A stretch of DNA of 49,806 nt from Thiomicrorhabdus sp034722175 (GTDB lineage Bacteria; Pseudomonadota; Gammaproteobacteria; Thiomicrospirales; Thiomicrospiraceae): NCBI GenBank assembly GCA_034722175.1, contig JAYENR010000126.1, forward strand, positions 1 to 49,806, in the 5' to 3' direction. The position numbers were made by a program, and so were the translations under genes. Below the pieces are notes generated by a model that was not told the DNA's origin, searched no databases, and saw nothing but the letters and a program-made list of their open reading frames with translations. The first letter of the stretch is position 1, and the number at the start of each line of letters is the position of its first letter. Shown one piece after another: positions 8,044-16,029 of this stretch.

Positions 8044-8967
8044 ATGGTTATGGCAACGGAAGCGACTTTTTTAGAACAACGAATTTGGCACTGGATGTTT
8101 TGGAAACGGGTGATTGTGCGTTTTACTCAACGACAAGGCACCGATGCGGTTGGAATTTTAGCCTATACTACGCTATTAGGCATTGTGCCGATGTTGGCGG
8201 TGATGCTGAGTCTGTTCTCGGTTTCACCTTACTTTGCCGATTTCGAATTTCTGGTGATGGATCAGGTGCTTCACAATCTTATGCCGTCTTCTCAGCCGAT
8301 TATTGAATCCTATTTGGTGACCTTTTCTCAGCAAGCGGCCAACTTAAAAGGCCCCGGTTTATTGGTGATGCTATTGACTACTTTGATGCTGTTATGGAAG
8401 GTCGACAGTAAGTTAAATGGTTTGTGGCCGAATGCTAAAAAACGTCGTTGGTGGGTCAGTATTCTGCACTATTTAGGGGTTAGTTTACTTGGGCCAATTT
8501 TACTGGGTTTAAGTCTGTTAACCAGTTCTTATCTTTTGGCGGTGCCGCTACTGTCTGAAGCCTATCCTTTTTTAGATAAACTCACATTTGGTATTAGCTT
8601 ATTGCCGTTGGTGTTTGCCTTACTCGGGTTTGCGGCGCTGTATAAATTTGTGCCCCACCAAAAAGTGGCCTTTAAAGCGGCGTTAATTGGCGGCCTGTTT
8701 GCTACTTTGCAGATTGAATTGTTAAAAGACGGCTTTGCCTTGTATGTTGAATGGTTCCCAACTTATAACGTGATTTACGGTGCCTTTGCCGCGATTCCGC
8801 TATTTTTGCTATGGTTGTATTTACTGTGGTTTATTGTGATTTGGAATGGGGTAGTGGTGTATGTGTTAAATCAGAAATACTACCCTGATACGATCAGGCC
8901 TGTTGAGTCTGAAGTCATTAGTGAAGAAATAACCTCTAATCAAAATCAGTCAGGCTCCTCTTCGTGA
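8044..8967 (+). CDS. YihY/BrkB-family inner-membrane protein
   Basis: This 307-residue integral membrane protein belongs to the YihY (UPF0761) family, formerly misnamed ribonuclease BN. The family signature near the start is AVGILAYTTLLGIVPMLAVMLSLFSVSP, and about six membrane segments follow (LLVMLLTTLMLLW, LLGPILLGLSLLTSSYLL, LPLVFALLGFAALYKFVP, IPLFLLWLYLLWFIVIW). The conserved YNVIYGAFAAIPLFLLWLY block is present. The ribosome site is weak, and ATG at 8050 is an alternative start. The stop overlaps the next gene's GTG by four bases (GTGA), suggesting one transcript with the transporter genes. The molecular function of the family is not established. Confidence 0.88.
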   Translation: MVMATEATFLEQRIWHWMFWKRVIVRFTQRQGTDAVGILAYTTLLGIVPMLAVMLSLFSVSPYFADFEFLVMDQVLHNLMPSSQPIIESYLVTFSQQAANLKGPGLLVMLLTTLMLLWKVDSKLNGLWPNAKKRRWWVSILHYLGVSLLGPILLGLSLLTSSYLLAVPLLSEAYPFLDKLTFGISLLPLVFALLGFAALYKFVPHQKVAFKAALIGGLFATLQIELLKDGFALYVEWFPTYNVIYGAFAAIPLFLLWLYLLWFIVIWNGVVVYVLNQKYYPDTIRPVESEVISEEITSNQNQSGSSS

Positions 8968-9947
8968 TCTTACGTGTTTCCTTTTTAGTTTTTAGTTTAT
9001 TGCTGGCAATGTTAATCAGCTTGCAATCGGGCAGTGTGGAGATTAGTTTGTCAGACTTTTGGACAGGCCTAACTGCTCAACAAAACTTGGTTGTTTGGGA
9101 GTTACGTTTTCCAAGAATTATCTTAACTGCGTTAGTGGGGGCTGGTTTGGCCGTGGCGGGGGTCAGTTTACAGGCTCTGTTTCGTAACCCCCTCGCTGAA
9201 CCCGGTTTAATCGGTGTTTCCAGTAGTGCAGCCTTGGGGGCTGTATTGGTAATTGTATTGGGTGGCGCTTTGTGGGGAGAGGTGCAAGGTTGGCAAATGA
9301 GTATTGCGGCTTTTGTGTTTGCCGGAGCGATGACGGTCATGTTGTATCTGATCGCAACACGTAAAGGTAAAACTGATGTGGCCTTAATGTTGTTAGCGGG
9401 GGTGGCGATCAATGCAATTGCGGGTGCCCTAACAGGTCTGTTGATTACGATTTCGAGTGATGTTCAGTTACGTTCAGTCATGTTTTGGATGATGGGGTCG
9501 TTTGCCAATGTGTCTTGGCAAGATGTTGCCTTAGTGGCATCGGTTATGTTCATCTCTTTATTCGGTTTGATTCGTCTGATTAAGCCTTTAAATGCTTTTC
9601 TGTTGGGTGAACAAACCTGTTTGCATATGGGCTATACGGTGCAAAAACTCAAATGGCAAGTAATGGGTTTGAGTGCCTTATTGGTCGGGACGGCAGTTGC
9701 GTTAGTGGGTGTAATAGGATTTGTCGGCTTAATTGTGCCGCATATGGTGCGTTTGTGGGTGGGGCCTGATCATCGATCTTTGATTCCATTAAGTGCCTTA
9801 GGTGGGGCTTTATTGTTGGTTCTAGCAGATCTATTAGCACGCAGCGTTTTACAACCTGCCGAGTTACCAATTGGTCTGTTAATGGCACTGTTGGGTGGTC
9901 CCTTCTTTTTGATGATGCTGTTAAAACGTAGAGGCATTTCTTTATGA
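8964..9947 (+). CDS. FecCD-family ABC permease, heme/iron-chelate type
   Basis: This is the membrane permease of a BtuC/FecCD-type importer that moves heme, siderophores or cobalamin across the inner membrane. Its 327 residues carry about ten membrane segments and the family blocks VWELRFPRIILTALVGAGLAVAG, LQALFRNPLAEPGLIGVSSSAALG, GFVGLIVPHMVRLWVGPDHR and ADLLARSVLQPAELPIGLLMALLGGPFFL. It starts at GTG overlapping the previous stop, and its own stop overlaps the ATPase start (ATGA). The partner ATPase looks like HmuV, which suggests heme. No periplasmic binding protein or TonB receptor lies nearby. Confidence 0.9.
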   Translation: MILRVSFLVFSLLLAMLISLQSGSVEISLSDFWTGLTAQQNLVVWELRFPRIILTALVGAGLAVAGVSLQALFRNPLAEPGLIGVSSSAALGAVLVIVLGGALWGEVQGWQMSIAAFVFAGAMTVMLYLIATRKGKTDVALMLLAGVAINAIAGALTGLLITISSDVQLRSVMFWMMGSFANVSWQDVALVASVMFISLFGLIRLIKPLNAFLLGEQTCLHMGYTVQKLKWQVMGLSALLVGTAVALVGVIGFVGLIVPHMVRLWVGPDHRSLIPLSALGGALLLVLADLLARSVLQPAELPIGLLMALLGGPFFLMMLLKRRGISL

Positions 9948-10753
9948 ACCTGTCGGTCAATCAAATCAGTTTTATGAACTTGAGTTACCAAGTTGATCAA
10001 CAGATGTTGTTAAATCACGTTTCTGGAAAATTCCAATCAGGCCAGGTTCACGCTATTTTGGGGCAGAACGGCGCGGGTAAATCGACCTTGCTGCGTTGTT
10101 TAACCAAAGAGTGGTTACCAACAGAAGGTGCGGTGCAGTTTTCAGATAGAGACTTACAGAGTTATTCTTATGCGGAACTGGCTTTACAGCGTGCCGTACT
10201 ATCGCAGCATAATGAATTGGCATTTTCATTTACAGTAGAACAGTTGGTGAGTTTGGGTTTTGAAACTCAGCAAACTCCGTGGGCTGAACGACAAATGCTG
10301 GAGGTTTTGCAAGTCACGGACGTGAGCCACTTACGAGATCGAGATGTGTTAACTCTTTCAGGAGGCGAGCAAAAACGAGTGCAGTTATCGCGTGTATTAG
10401 CTCAGATTTGGCCAAGCAATTATCAGAATGATTTTTTGTCAGAATGCTTTGCTGGTAAATGGCTATTTTTAGATGAATGGTCGGAAGGGTTGGACTTAAA
10501 ACATCAAATTCAAATCGGGCGTTTATTACGTCAGTGGGCCAAACAGGGCTTAGGTATTGTGATGATTTCACATGATTTAAATCAGGTCATGCAATTTACC
10601 GATACTTGTTTGATGATGAAAGCTGGAAAGGTGTTTACGCAAGGCAGTAGTTTGGAAGTGATGACTGAAGATAATTTATCCGAACTATTAGATATTTCCA
10701 TTAAAGTGTTGAAGTTGGGAGGTTCTGATTTCCCTACTGTGGTTGCGGTGTAA
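9944..10753 (+). CDS. hmuV: HmuV-like heme ABC transporter ATPase
   Basis: This is the ATP-binding subunit for the preceding permease. Residues around 40-48 are Walker A, GQNGAGKST. The stretch AELALQRAVLSQHNELAFSF followed by TVEQLVSLG is typical of heme ATPases of the HmuV type. The signature is LSGGEQKRVQLSRVLAQIW. Walker B reads WLFLDEWSEGLDLKHQ: the catalytic Asp-Glu is kept, but the usual Pro-Thr after it is Trp-Ser, and the region before it is longer than usual. The switch His is in MISHDLNQV. The symbol rests on this resemblance; a siderophore or cobalamin role is not excluded. Confidence 0.82.
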   Translation: MNLSVNQISFMNLSYQVDQQMLLNHVSGKFQSGQVHAILGQNGAGKSTLLRCLTKEWLPTEGAVQFSDRDLQSYSYAELALQRAVLSQHNELAFSFTVEQLVSLGFETQQTPWAERQMLEVLQVTDVSHLRDRDVLTLSGGEQKRVQLSRVLAQIWPSNYQNDFLSECFAGKWLFLDEWSEGLDLKHQIQIGRLLRQWAKQGLGIVMISHDLNQVMQFTDTCLMMKAGKVFTQGSSLEVMTEDNLSELLDISIKVLKLGGSDFPTVVAV

Positions 10754-10768
10754 ATATGTTTGTGTATG

Positions 10769-10795
10769 GTGAAAGTTATTTGGGGTGGATCGGTC
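10769..10795 (+). promoter_or_regulatory. Possible ECF-type promoter upstream of the sigma factor
   Basis: GGTGAAAGTT (10768-10777) and CGGTC (10791-10795) lie upstream of the sigma-factor gene. They loosely resemble the AAC-type -35 and CGTC/GGTC-type -10 elements of ECF promoters, with a gap of 13 bases that is shorter than usual. If real it could be an autoregulatory promoter. The match is weak. Confidence 0.25.
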
Positions 10796-10860
10796 TTTAT
10801 TATTGAGAACGAAAATTTATCAAAATAACGTAAAAAAACGAGAGAGAGTTTGGTTCAGGC

Positions 10861-11391
10861 ATGAAAAATAAACACCGGTTTTTTGAACAGCTAGTTTCCG
10901 CTTATGGAAAAGATCTTTATCGTTACGCCTATTGGCTGTGCAAACAACCAACCGTGGCGGAAGACTTGGTGCAAGAAACCTTCACTCGTGCTTGGAAAGC
11001 CATTGACAAGTTAAATGATGAAAAGGCTGCAAAGGCGTGGCTAATTACGATTTTGCGTCGAGAGAATGCGCGAATGTATGAAAAGTATCAACCTCTACTG
11101 ATTGAGATTGAAGAGAACTTAGCCTCGGATGATTTAAAAAATGAACCATCAATGGATATTGAGCAACAGCAGTTACATCAGGCGATTTTAAGTTTGGAAA
11201 ATGATTATAAAGAGCCGTTGATCTTACAGGTTATGTGGGGCTTCAGCGGTGATGAAATTGCGGAAGAGTTAGGGTTGAAATTAGCGACAGTAAATACTCG
11301 ATTATTTCGAGCAAGAAAACAGTTAAAAGAGATAGTATCGGGCGGAGTTGGTGCCTCTTCAATTAACGTAATGGGGAGTCAATCGAAATGA
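10861..11391 (+). CDS. ECF-family RNA polymerase sigma factor
   Basis: This 176-residue sigma-70 family factor of the extracytoplasmic-function type has region 2 at LYRYAYWLCKQPTVAEDLVQETFTRAWKAIDKL and AKAWLITILRRENAR. Region 4 is at LENDYKEPLILQVMWGFSGDEIAEELGLKLATVNTRLFRARKQLKE, a helix-turn-helix that reads the -35 element. It overlaps the next gene by ATGA, so it is co-translated with the DUF3379 protein, its probable membrane-bound regulator. The signal sensed and the regulon cannot be read from this window. Confidence 0.92.
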   Translation: MKNKHRFFEQLVSAYGKDLYRYAYWLCKQPTVAEDLVQETFTRAWKAIDKLNDEKAAKAWLITILRRENARMYEKYQPLLIEIEENLASDDLKNEPSMDIEQQQLHQAILSLENDYKEPLILQVMWGFSGDEIAEELGLKLATVNTRLFRARKQLKEIVSGGVGASSINVMGSQSK

Positions 11392-12179
11392 ATGAATTAG
11401 ACTTTCATAAACAACTTTTACAAGACCCACAAAATCTGGATGATGAGATGTTGGCCTTTTTGGGTGTGCAGCCTCAACACCAAAAAAGTTTAAAGCAAGC
11501 TCGTGATTTGGATAAGAAAATTTCTGAAGCCTTAGACATTGAGGTGCCGGAAGGTTTAGAAGCCAGAATTTTACTGAACCAGAGTTATCAGGAGATACCA
11601 AAAGTCTCGGATGAGTTGCACGATAAGGTGGTTGAACTGGCTCCTACAAAGTCATCAGGCCTGTTGAGTCTGTTTGGGCAAAGTTGGCCGTATAGTTTGG
11701 GTGGTTTAGCGGCAAGCTTGTTGGTGGCGGTCATGGTGTTTGGTTTATGGCAAAACCCATTACACTCACCTCGCGCTTTAAGTGGTGATGCCATGGTGGC
11801 TCACATTCTTGAACACATTGAGGAGGATCCAAACTTAATGCTGCCACAAGCTTTAGCCCATTCACCACAAGAGTTGAATGACTTGTTTGCTGCGGTGGGT
11901 GCCAGACTGGATGGCCAATTAGAAACGATGAGTTACGCGGGTGAGTGCGTAGTGGAAGGGCAAAGAGGGTTACATATTGTGATGCAGGATGAAACTGGGC
12001 CAGTGACCGTGATTGTAATGCCTGGACCTCAAATTGAAGCGATGCAAGCATTTAATAAAAGTGGCTACACGGGTGAATTGATTCCAGTAAAAGGTGGCTT
12101 AGTCGCGATTGTTGGCAATTCCATGGAACAGTTGGCGTTAGCACACATGCGTTTCTTTAGTGCCGTTAAGTTTGTTTAG
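11388..12179 (+). CDS. DUF3379-family membrane protein, probable anti-sigma factor
   Basis: This 263-residue protein has a cytoplasmic N-terminus of about 100 residues (LDDEMLAFLGVQPQHQKSLKQARDLDKKI), one membrane segment at about 108-125 (YSLGGLAASLLVAVMVFGLW) and a periplasmic C-terminal domain. DUF3379 proteins are regularly encoded directly after ECF sigma factors and are thought to act as anti-sigma factors. The four-base overlap and the single-span topology fit that role. No zinc-binding anti-sigma (HxxxCxxC) motif is visible, so the holding mechanism would differ from ZAS proteins. A strong terminator follows. Confidence 0.8.
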   Translation: MNELDFHKQLLQDPQNLDDEMLAFLGVQPQHQKSLKQARDLDKKISEALDIEVPEGLEARILLNQSYQEIPKVSDELHDKVVELAPTKSSGLLSLFGQSWPYSLGGLAASLLVAVMVFGLWQNPLHSPRALSGDAMVAHILEHIEEDPNLMLPQALAHSPQELNDLFAAVGARLDGQLETMSYAGECVVEGQRGLHIVMQDETGPVTVIVMPGPQIEAMQAFNKSGYTGELIPVKGGLVAIVGNSMEQLALAHMRFFSAVKFV

Positions 12180-12220
12180 ACAGCCTTTAGTTTATTCAGT
12201 GATAAAAGCTAACAACCTAT

Positions 12221-12256
12221 AACCAGGCCTGCTCAGTTTGAGCAGGCCTGGTTTTT
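12221..12256 (+). terminator. Terminator built from an inverted pair of CAGGCCTG
   Basis: A perfect 15-bp inverted repeat runs from AACCAGGCCTGCTCA (12221-12235) to TGAGCAGGCCTGGTT (12239-12253), with a short loop and a T run. Each arm holds one CAGGCCTG palindrome. It ends the sigma/DUF3379 operon. Confidence 0.9.
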
Positions 12257-12352
12257 TATGTTGAGCAGCAAAGCTGCTAGGACAGCGTTTATACGCCAAA
12301 AAGGTGTATGTGACACATTAATCAGCAAATTATAATTATGTCGATATGGGCT

Positions 12353-15043
12353 TTAGGCTTGATTTAAATTTAATTCAATCTGCACGACACCTTTGTCTTC
12401 AGGTAGGGTTTTAAGTGCGAAATTGAACTGTTTAACAAGGTCAAGCATCGACGAGTTTTCACTTAATACTTCGCCTTCCATTTTATTTAAGCCTTTTGAT
12501 TTTGCATGCTGAATTAAGCTAGACAGGAGCTGGCTGGCAACCCCCTGATGTTGATAATCATCCCGCACCACAATCGCCATTTCACAAGATTGTCCATCTG
12601 GATTGGTGGTGTAACGGGTGACCCCGATTTCGATCATTTTATTCTTCTGGTTGGTGGTGGCGATAAACGCCATTTCACGGTCGTAGTCGATTTGAGTGAA
12701 ACGCGACAACATTTCGGGCGTTAGCGTTTGAATATTATTCATAAAGCGCAAATAACGACTGCGTTCAGATAAGTTTTTCACAAAGTCCAATTCAAGCTCG
12801 GCATCTTCAGGTCGGATCGGACGAATTGAAACTGGCAGGCCGGTATGAGTTTCAATCGATTTAACCAACTCTTTCGGATAAGGGTGAATGGCCATGTGTT
12901 GATAGGGTTTATGGTTTACAGGCGGAGATTGAATGCTGATACGCGCATCAACGGCCATTACGCCATTTTCATCGGCAAATAGTGGGTTAATGTCGAGTTC
13001 AATAATTTCTGGTAGTTGCGCCACCATATCTGAAATACGTAACAGTACATCCACAATGGCATCGTGATTCACTTCTGGTAAGCCGCGGAATGATTTCAAC
13101 ATCTTGGCGACTTTGGTTTGTTGAATCATCTTGTTTGCCAAGTAATGATTGAGTGGCGGCAAAGCAATTGCCGCATCTTTAATGATTTCAACTGAGGTGC
13201 CACCGCTCCCAAAGGTAATGGCGGGACCAAACACCGGATCTCGCATCACACCAATGAGCAGCTCACGTGCGTGCGCTCCTTTAAACATCGGCTCGACCGT
13301 CACCCCTAAAATATTCGCTTCAGATCGATCCTTTTGAATACGATCCACCATTTTAGTGAATTCACTGCGCACTTCTTGAACCGAGTGAATATTCAACTTC
13401 ACACCACCGACATCGGATTTGTGTGTCAAATTAGGGGAATTGATTTTTAAGCTCACCGGAAAGCCTAATGATTCAGCCGCTACCATCGCTTGGCTCGGTG
13501 TGCTAGCTTCAATAGCCGGAGTAATCGGGATGCAGAATGCATGCATAATGGCACGGGTTTCGGCGCTGCTTAAAATGGTGCGGTTTTCTGATAATACGAC
13601 ATCAATAATGGTACGTGCTCCCGAAGCATCCGATTGTTGGCAGCATTGATCCGCCGTTGCCGGGACTTGCATCAGCAGCTTTTGGTTTTGATGGTAGCTA
13701 GAGATAAAACTAAACGCTTCCACCGCCGCTTCTGGCGTGCGGAAAGTCGGGATTTTAGCTTCACTAAACAAGGTACGTGCATCGCTGACTAAGGATTCCC
13801 CTAACCAAGCGGTAAAGATCGGTTTACAGTGTGAAGTCTCTTTGGTGTGGTCGATAATGGACTGCGCAATGCCAGACGGATCACTCATCGCTTGTGGAGT
13901 GAGTAGAATTAAAGTGCCATCGTAATTATCATCATTTTGGCAGACGGCTAATGCTTTTGTGTAACGTTCCCCGGTCGCATCTCCCAAAATATCAATTGGA
14001 TTGCCGTGTGACCAATGTGCGGGCAGAAATTCATTAAGTTGTTCCATACTGGCAGGACAGATATCAGGTAGTTTCATACCTAGTTCTGCAGCACGGTCGG
14101 TGGCCATGACGCCTGGACCTCCGCCATTGGTTAAAATCGCTAAACGGTTCTGTTTGATTTCAATATTGTGTGACAGAGATTTTGCCGCGGCAAACAATTG
14201 TGAGATAGATTGGGCTCTGACCGCGCCGGCACGTTCAACAGCAGCAGTGAAGACATCGTCGCCACCCACTATCGCACCGGTATGCGACACGGCAGCTTTG
14301 GTTCCTTCTGGCATTCTTCCAGATTTGAGAAGTATGACTGGTTTCATGCGAGCAGCCGCTTTTAAACCACTCATAAATTGGCGTGCTTCGGCGATGCCTT
14401 CAATATAGAGCAAGATACTCTTAGTTTTGGGGTCTAATGCTAAAAAGTCGAGAATCTCACCAAAATCAATATCGGCTGCATCCCCCGTTGAAACAACCTG
14501 AGAAAATCCAACATCATTGGCCTCAGCCCAGTCTAAAACGGCTGTACAAATTGCGCCTGACTGGGAGACTAAAGCTAGGTTACCAGTGACAGCTTGGTTT
14601 TTACTAAAGGTGGCATTTAAACCAATGTCTGGACGGATAATTCCTAAACAGTTTGGGCCAATTAAGCGCATTCCGTAGGTTTTAGCCGTTTCAGTCATTT
14701 TTTGTTGGAGTTTTTTCCCTGCCTTATCCTCAAAGCCTGAGGATAAGATCACGGCATGGGGCACACCTTGTTCACCACATGCTTGAATGATGGCTGGAAT
14801 GGTTCTGGCAGGCGTGGCGATAACGACCAAGTCAGGAATTATTGGTAAGGCTTCAATACTTGGATAACAGACTTGATCTTGCACGGTTTCGTGTTTAGGA
14901 TTAATAGGGTAGATCGCTCCTTTGAATCCTGCTTTTAAAAGGTTGGAAAATGCATTGCCACCCACCGATTCAGGACGTTCACTCGCACCAAATACCGCAA
15001 TGCTTTCGGGTTTAAACAGTTTTGTAAGATAGTGCGGTCCCAT
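12353..15043 (-). CDS. patZ: Protein lysine acetyltransferase of the Pat/PatZ type (acyl-CoA ligase fold plus GNAT)
   Basis: This 896-residue protein has an NDP-forming acyl-CoA synthetase-like part followed by a GNAT acetyltransferase. The CoA-binding domain is N-terminal (SIAVFGASERPESVGGNAF). The ligase-CoA domain contains GTKAAVSHTGAIVGGDDVF, and the ATP-grasp part (FPVSLKINSPNLTHKSDVGGV) starts near 510. From about 730 the GNAT domain runs through IRPIRPEDAEL, MAIVVRDDYQHQGVASQLL and MEGEVLSENSSMLDL. Length and order match E. coli PatZ (886 residues), which acetylates lysines of enzymes such as acetyl-CoA synthetase. The ligase-type His in SHTGA is present; whether ligase chemistry remains is unknown. 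It is divergent, 29 bases apart, from an HDAC-type deacetylase gene. Confidence 0.88.
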   Translation of the reverse strand: MGPHYLTKLFKPESIAVFGASERPESVGGNAFSNLLKAGFKGAIYPINPKHETVQDQVCYPSIEALPIIPDLVVIATPARTIPAIIQACGEQGVPHAVILSSGFEDKAGKKLQQKMTETAKTYGMRLIGPNCLGIIRPDIGLNATFSKNQAVTGNLALVSQSGAICTAVLDWAEANDVGFSQVVSTGDAADIDFGEILDFLALDPKTKSILLYIEGIAEARQFMSGLKAAARMKPVILLKSGRMPEGTKAAVSHTGAIVGGDDVFTAAVERAGAVRAQSISQLFAAAKSLSHNIEIKQNRLAILTNGGGPGVMATDRAAELGMKLPDICPASMEQLNEFLPAHWSHGNPIDILGDATGERYTKALAVCQNDDNYDGTLILLTPQAMSDPSGIAQSIIDHTKETSHCKPIFTAWLGESLVSDARTLFSEAKIPTFRTPEAAVEAFSFISSYHQNQKLLMQVPATADQCCQQSDASGARTIIDVVLSENRTILSSAETRAIMHAFCIPITPAIEASTPSQAMVAAESLGFPVSLKINSPNLTHKSDVGGVKLNIHSVQEVRSEFTKMVDRIQKDRSEANILGVTVEPMFKGAHARELLIGVMRDPVFGPAITFGSGGTSVEIIKDAAIALPPLNHYLANKMIQQTKVAKMLKSFRGLPEVNHDAIVDVLLRISDMVAQLPEIIELDINPLFADENGVMAVDARISIQSPPVNHKPYQHMAIHPYPKELVKSIETHTGLPVSIRPIRPEDAELELDFVKNLSERSRYLRFMNNIQTLTPEMLSRFTQIDYDREMAFIATTNQKNKMIEIGVTRYTTNPDGQSCEMAIVVRDDYQHQGVASQLLSSLIQHAKSKGLNKMEGEVLSENSSMLDLVKQFNFALKTLPEDKGVVQIELNLNQA

Positions 15044-15072
15044 GATTAACCAATTCTCCAGAGAAATGTGTA

Positions 15073-15996
15073 ATGAATCTTTATATTAGCAATTCCATAT
15101 GTAGTTTGCATGACAATGGTTTAGGTCATCCTGAAAATTCTGAACGGGTGAACCGCATTCAAGATCAGTTGATTAGCAGTCAGCTGTTTGACTGGTTTTT
15201 GCATACCGAATCAAGAGCCGCTAGCAATGAGGAGTTGGCGTTGGCTCATCACCCTAAATTGGTGCTTGAGTTGGAACAGCAGGAGCCAGAACAGGGAGTG
15301 ATTGAGATTGGATTGGATGTGTATATGAGTCCAGGTACGGTATTGGCCGCAAGGCATGCGGCAGGCGCGGTATTGGATGGGGTTGATGCAGTCCATTCAG
15401 GAGAGGCAAAACGCGTTTTTTGTAATATTCGTCCTCCCGGTCATCATGCACAATATGCGGAACCAGAGGGCTTCTGTTTTTTTAATAATGTGGCATTGGG
15501 TGCAGCCTATGCGCTAGAAAAGTATGCTTATCAGCGTGTTGCGATTGTGGATTTTGATGTTCACCATGGTAATGGCACCGAGTCTTATGTACGAAAAGAG
15601 CCAAGAGTCTGGTTTGGATCGAGTTTTGAAAGCCAGATTTATCCGTTTACGGATTCAGAATCGGATCTTTCTAATATGGTGAAAATGCCATTGGAGAAAT
15701 TCAGCGGTGGTGAACAGTTTCAACAGGCCTGGTCAGAGATAGGTTTGCCCGCCTTAGCTGAGTTTAAACCGCAATTGATTTTGATTTCTGCTGGGTTTGA
15801 TGGTCACGCTTTAGATCCGTTAGCCAATTTAAGGTTGCATGAAAACGATTTTGCATGGATAACCGCAGAAGTTATAAAAATAGCTGATGAACACGCTGAT
15901 GGAAAAATTGTCTCGGTATTAGAAGGGGGGTACGATTTAGGGGCATTAAGTGTTTCAGCACGGGAACATATTCGCGTTCTGTTTGGGCTTGATTGA
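15073..15996 (+). CDS. Histone-deacetylase-family (class II / AcuC-like) amidohydrolase
   Basis: This 307-residue zinc-dependent deacetylase has the arginase/HDAC fold. It removes acetyl groups from lysine or from small amides. Visible residues are the catalytic His pair in RPPGHHA, the EGFCFFNN block, the zinc ligands in VDFDVHHGNGT (Asp and His) and SAGFDGH (Asp), and the C-terminal catalytic Tyr in EGGYD. All active-site positions are intact. The gene is transcribed away from the patZ-type acetyltransferase across a 29-base gap, so opposing writer and eraser activities may share a control region. The substrate, protein or metabolite, is not shown by sequence. Confidence 0.9.
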   Translation: MNLYISNSICSLHDNGLGHPENSERVNRIQDQLISSQLFDWFLHTESRAASNEELALAHHPKLVLELEQQEPEQGVIEIGLDVYMSPGTVLAARHAAGAVLDGVDAVHSGEAKRVFCNIRPPGHHAQYAEPEGFCFFNNVALGAAYALEKYAYQRVAIVDFDVHHGNGTESYVRKEPRVWFGSSFESQIYPFTDSESDLSNMVKMPLEKFSGGEQFQQAWSEIGLPALAEFKPQLILISAGFDGHALDPLANLRLHENDFAWITAEVIKIADEHADGKIVSVLEGGYDLGALSVSAREHIRVLFGLD

Positions 15997-16029
15997 GTCG
16001 ATTTAAAAGAGAGCAACCGATTGATATAT

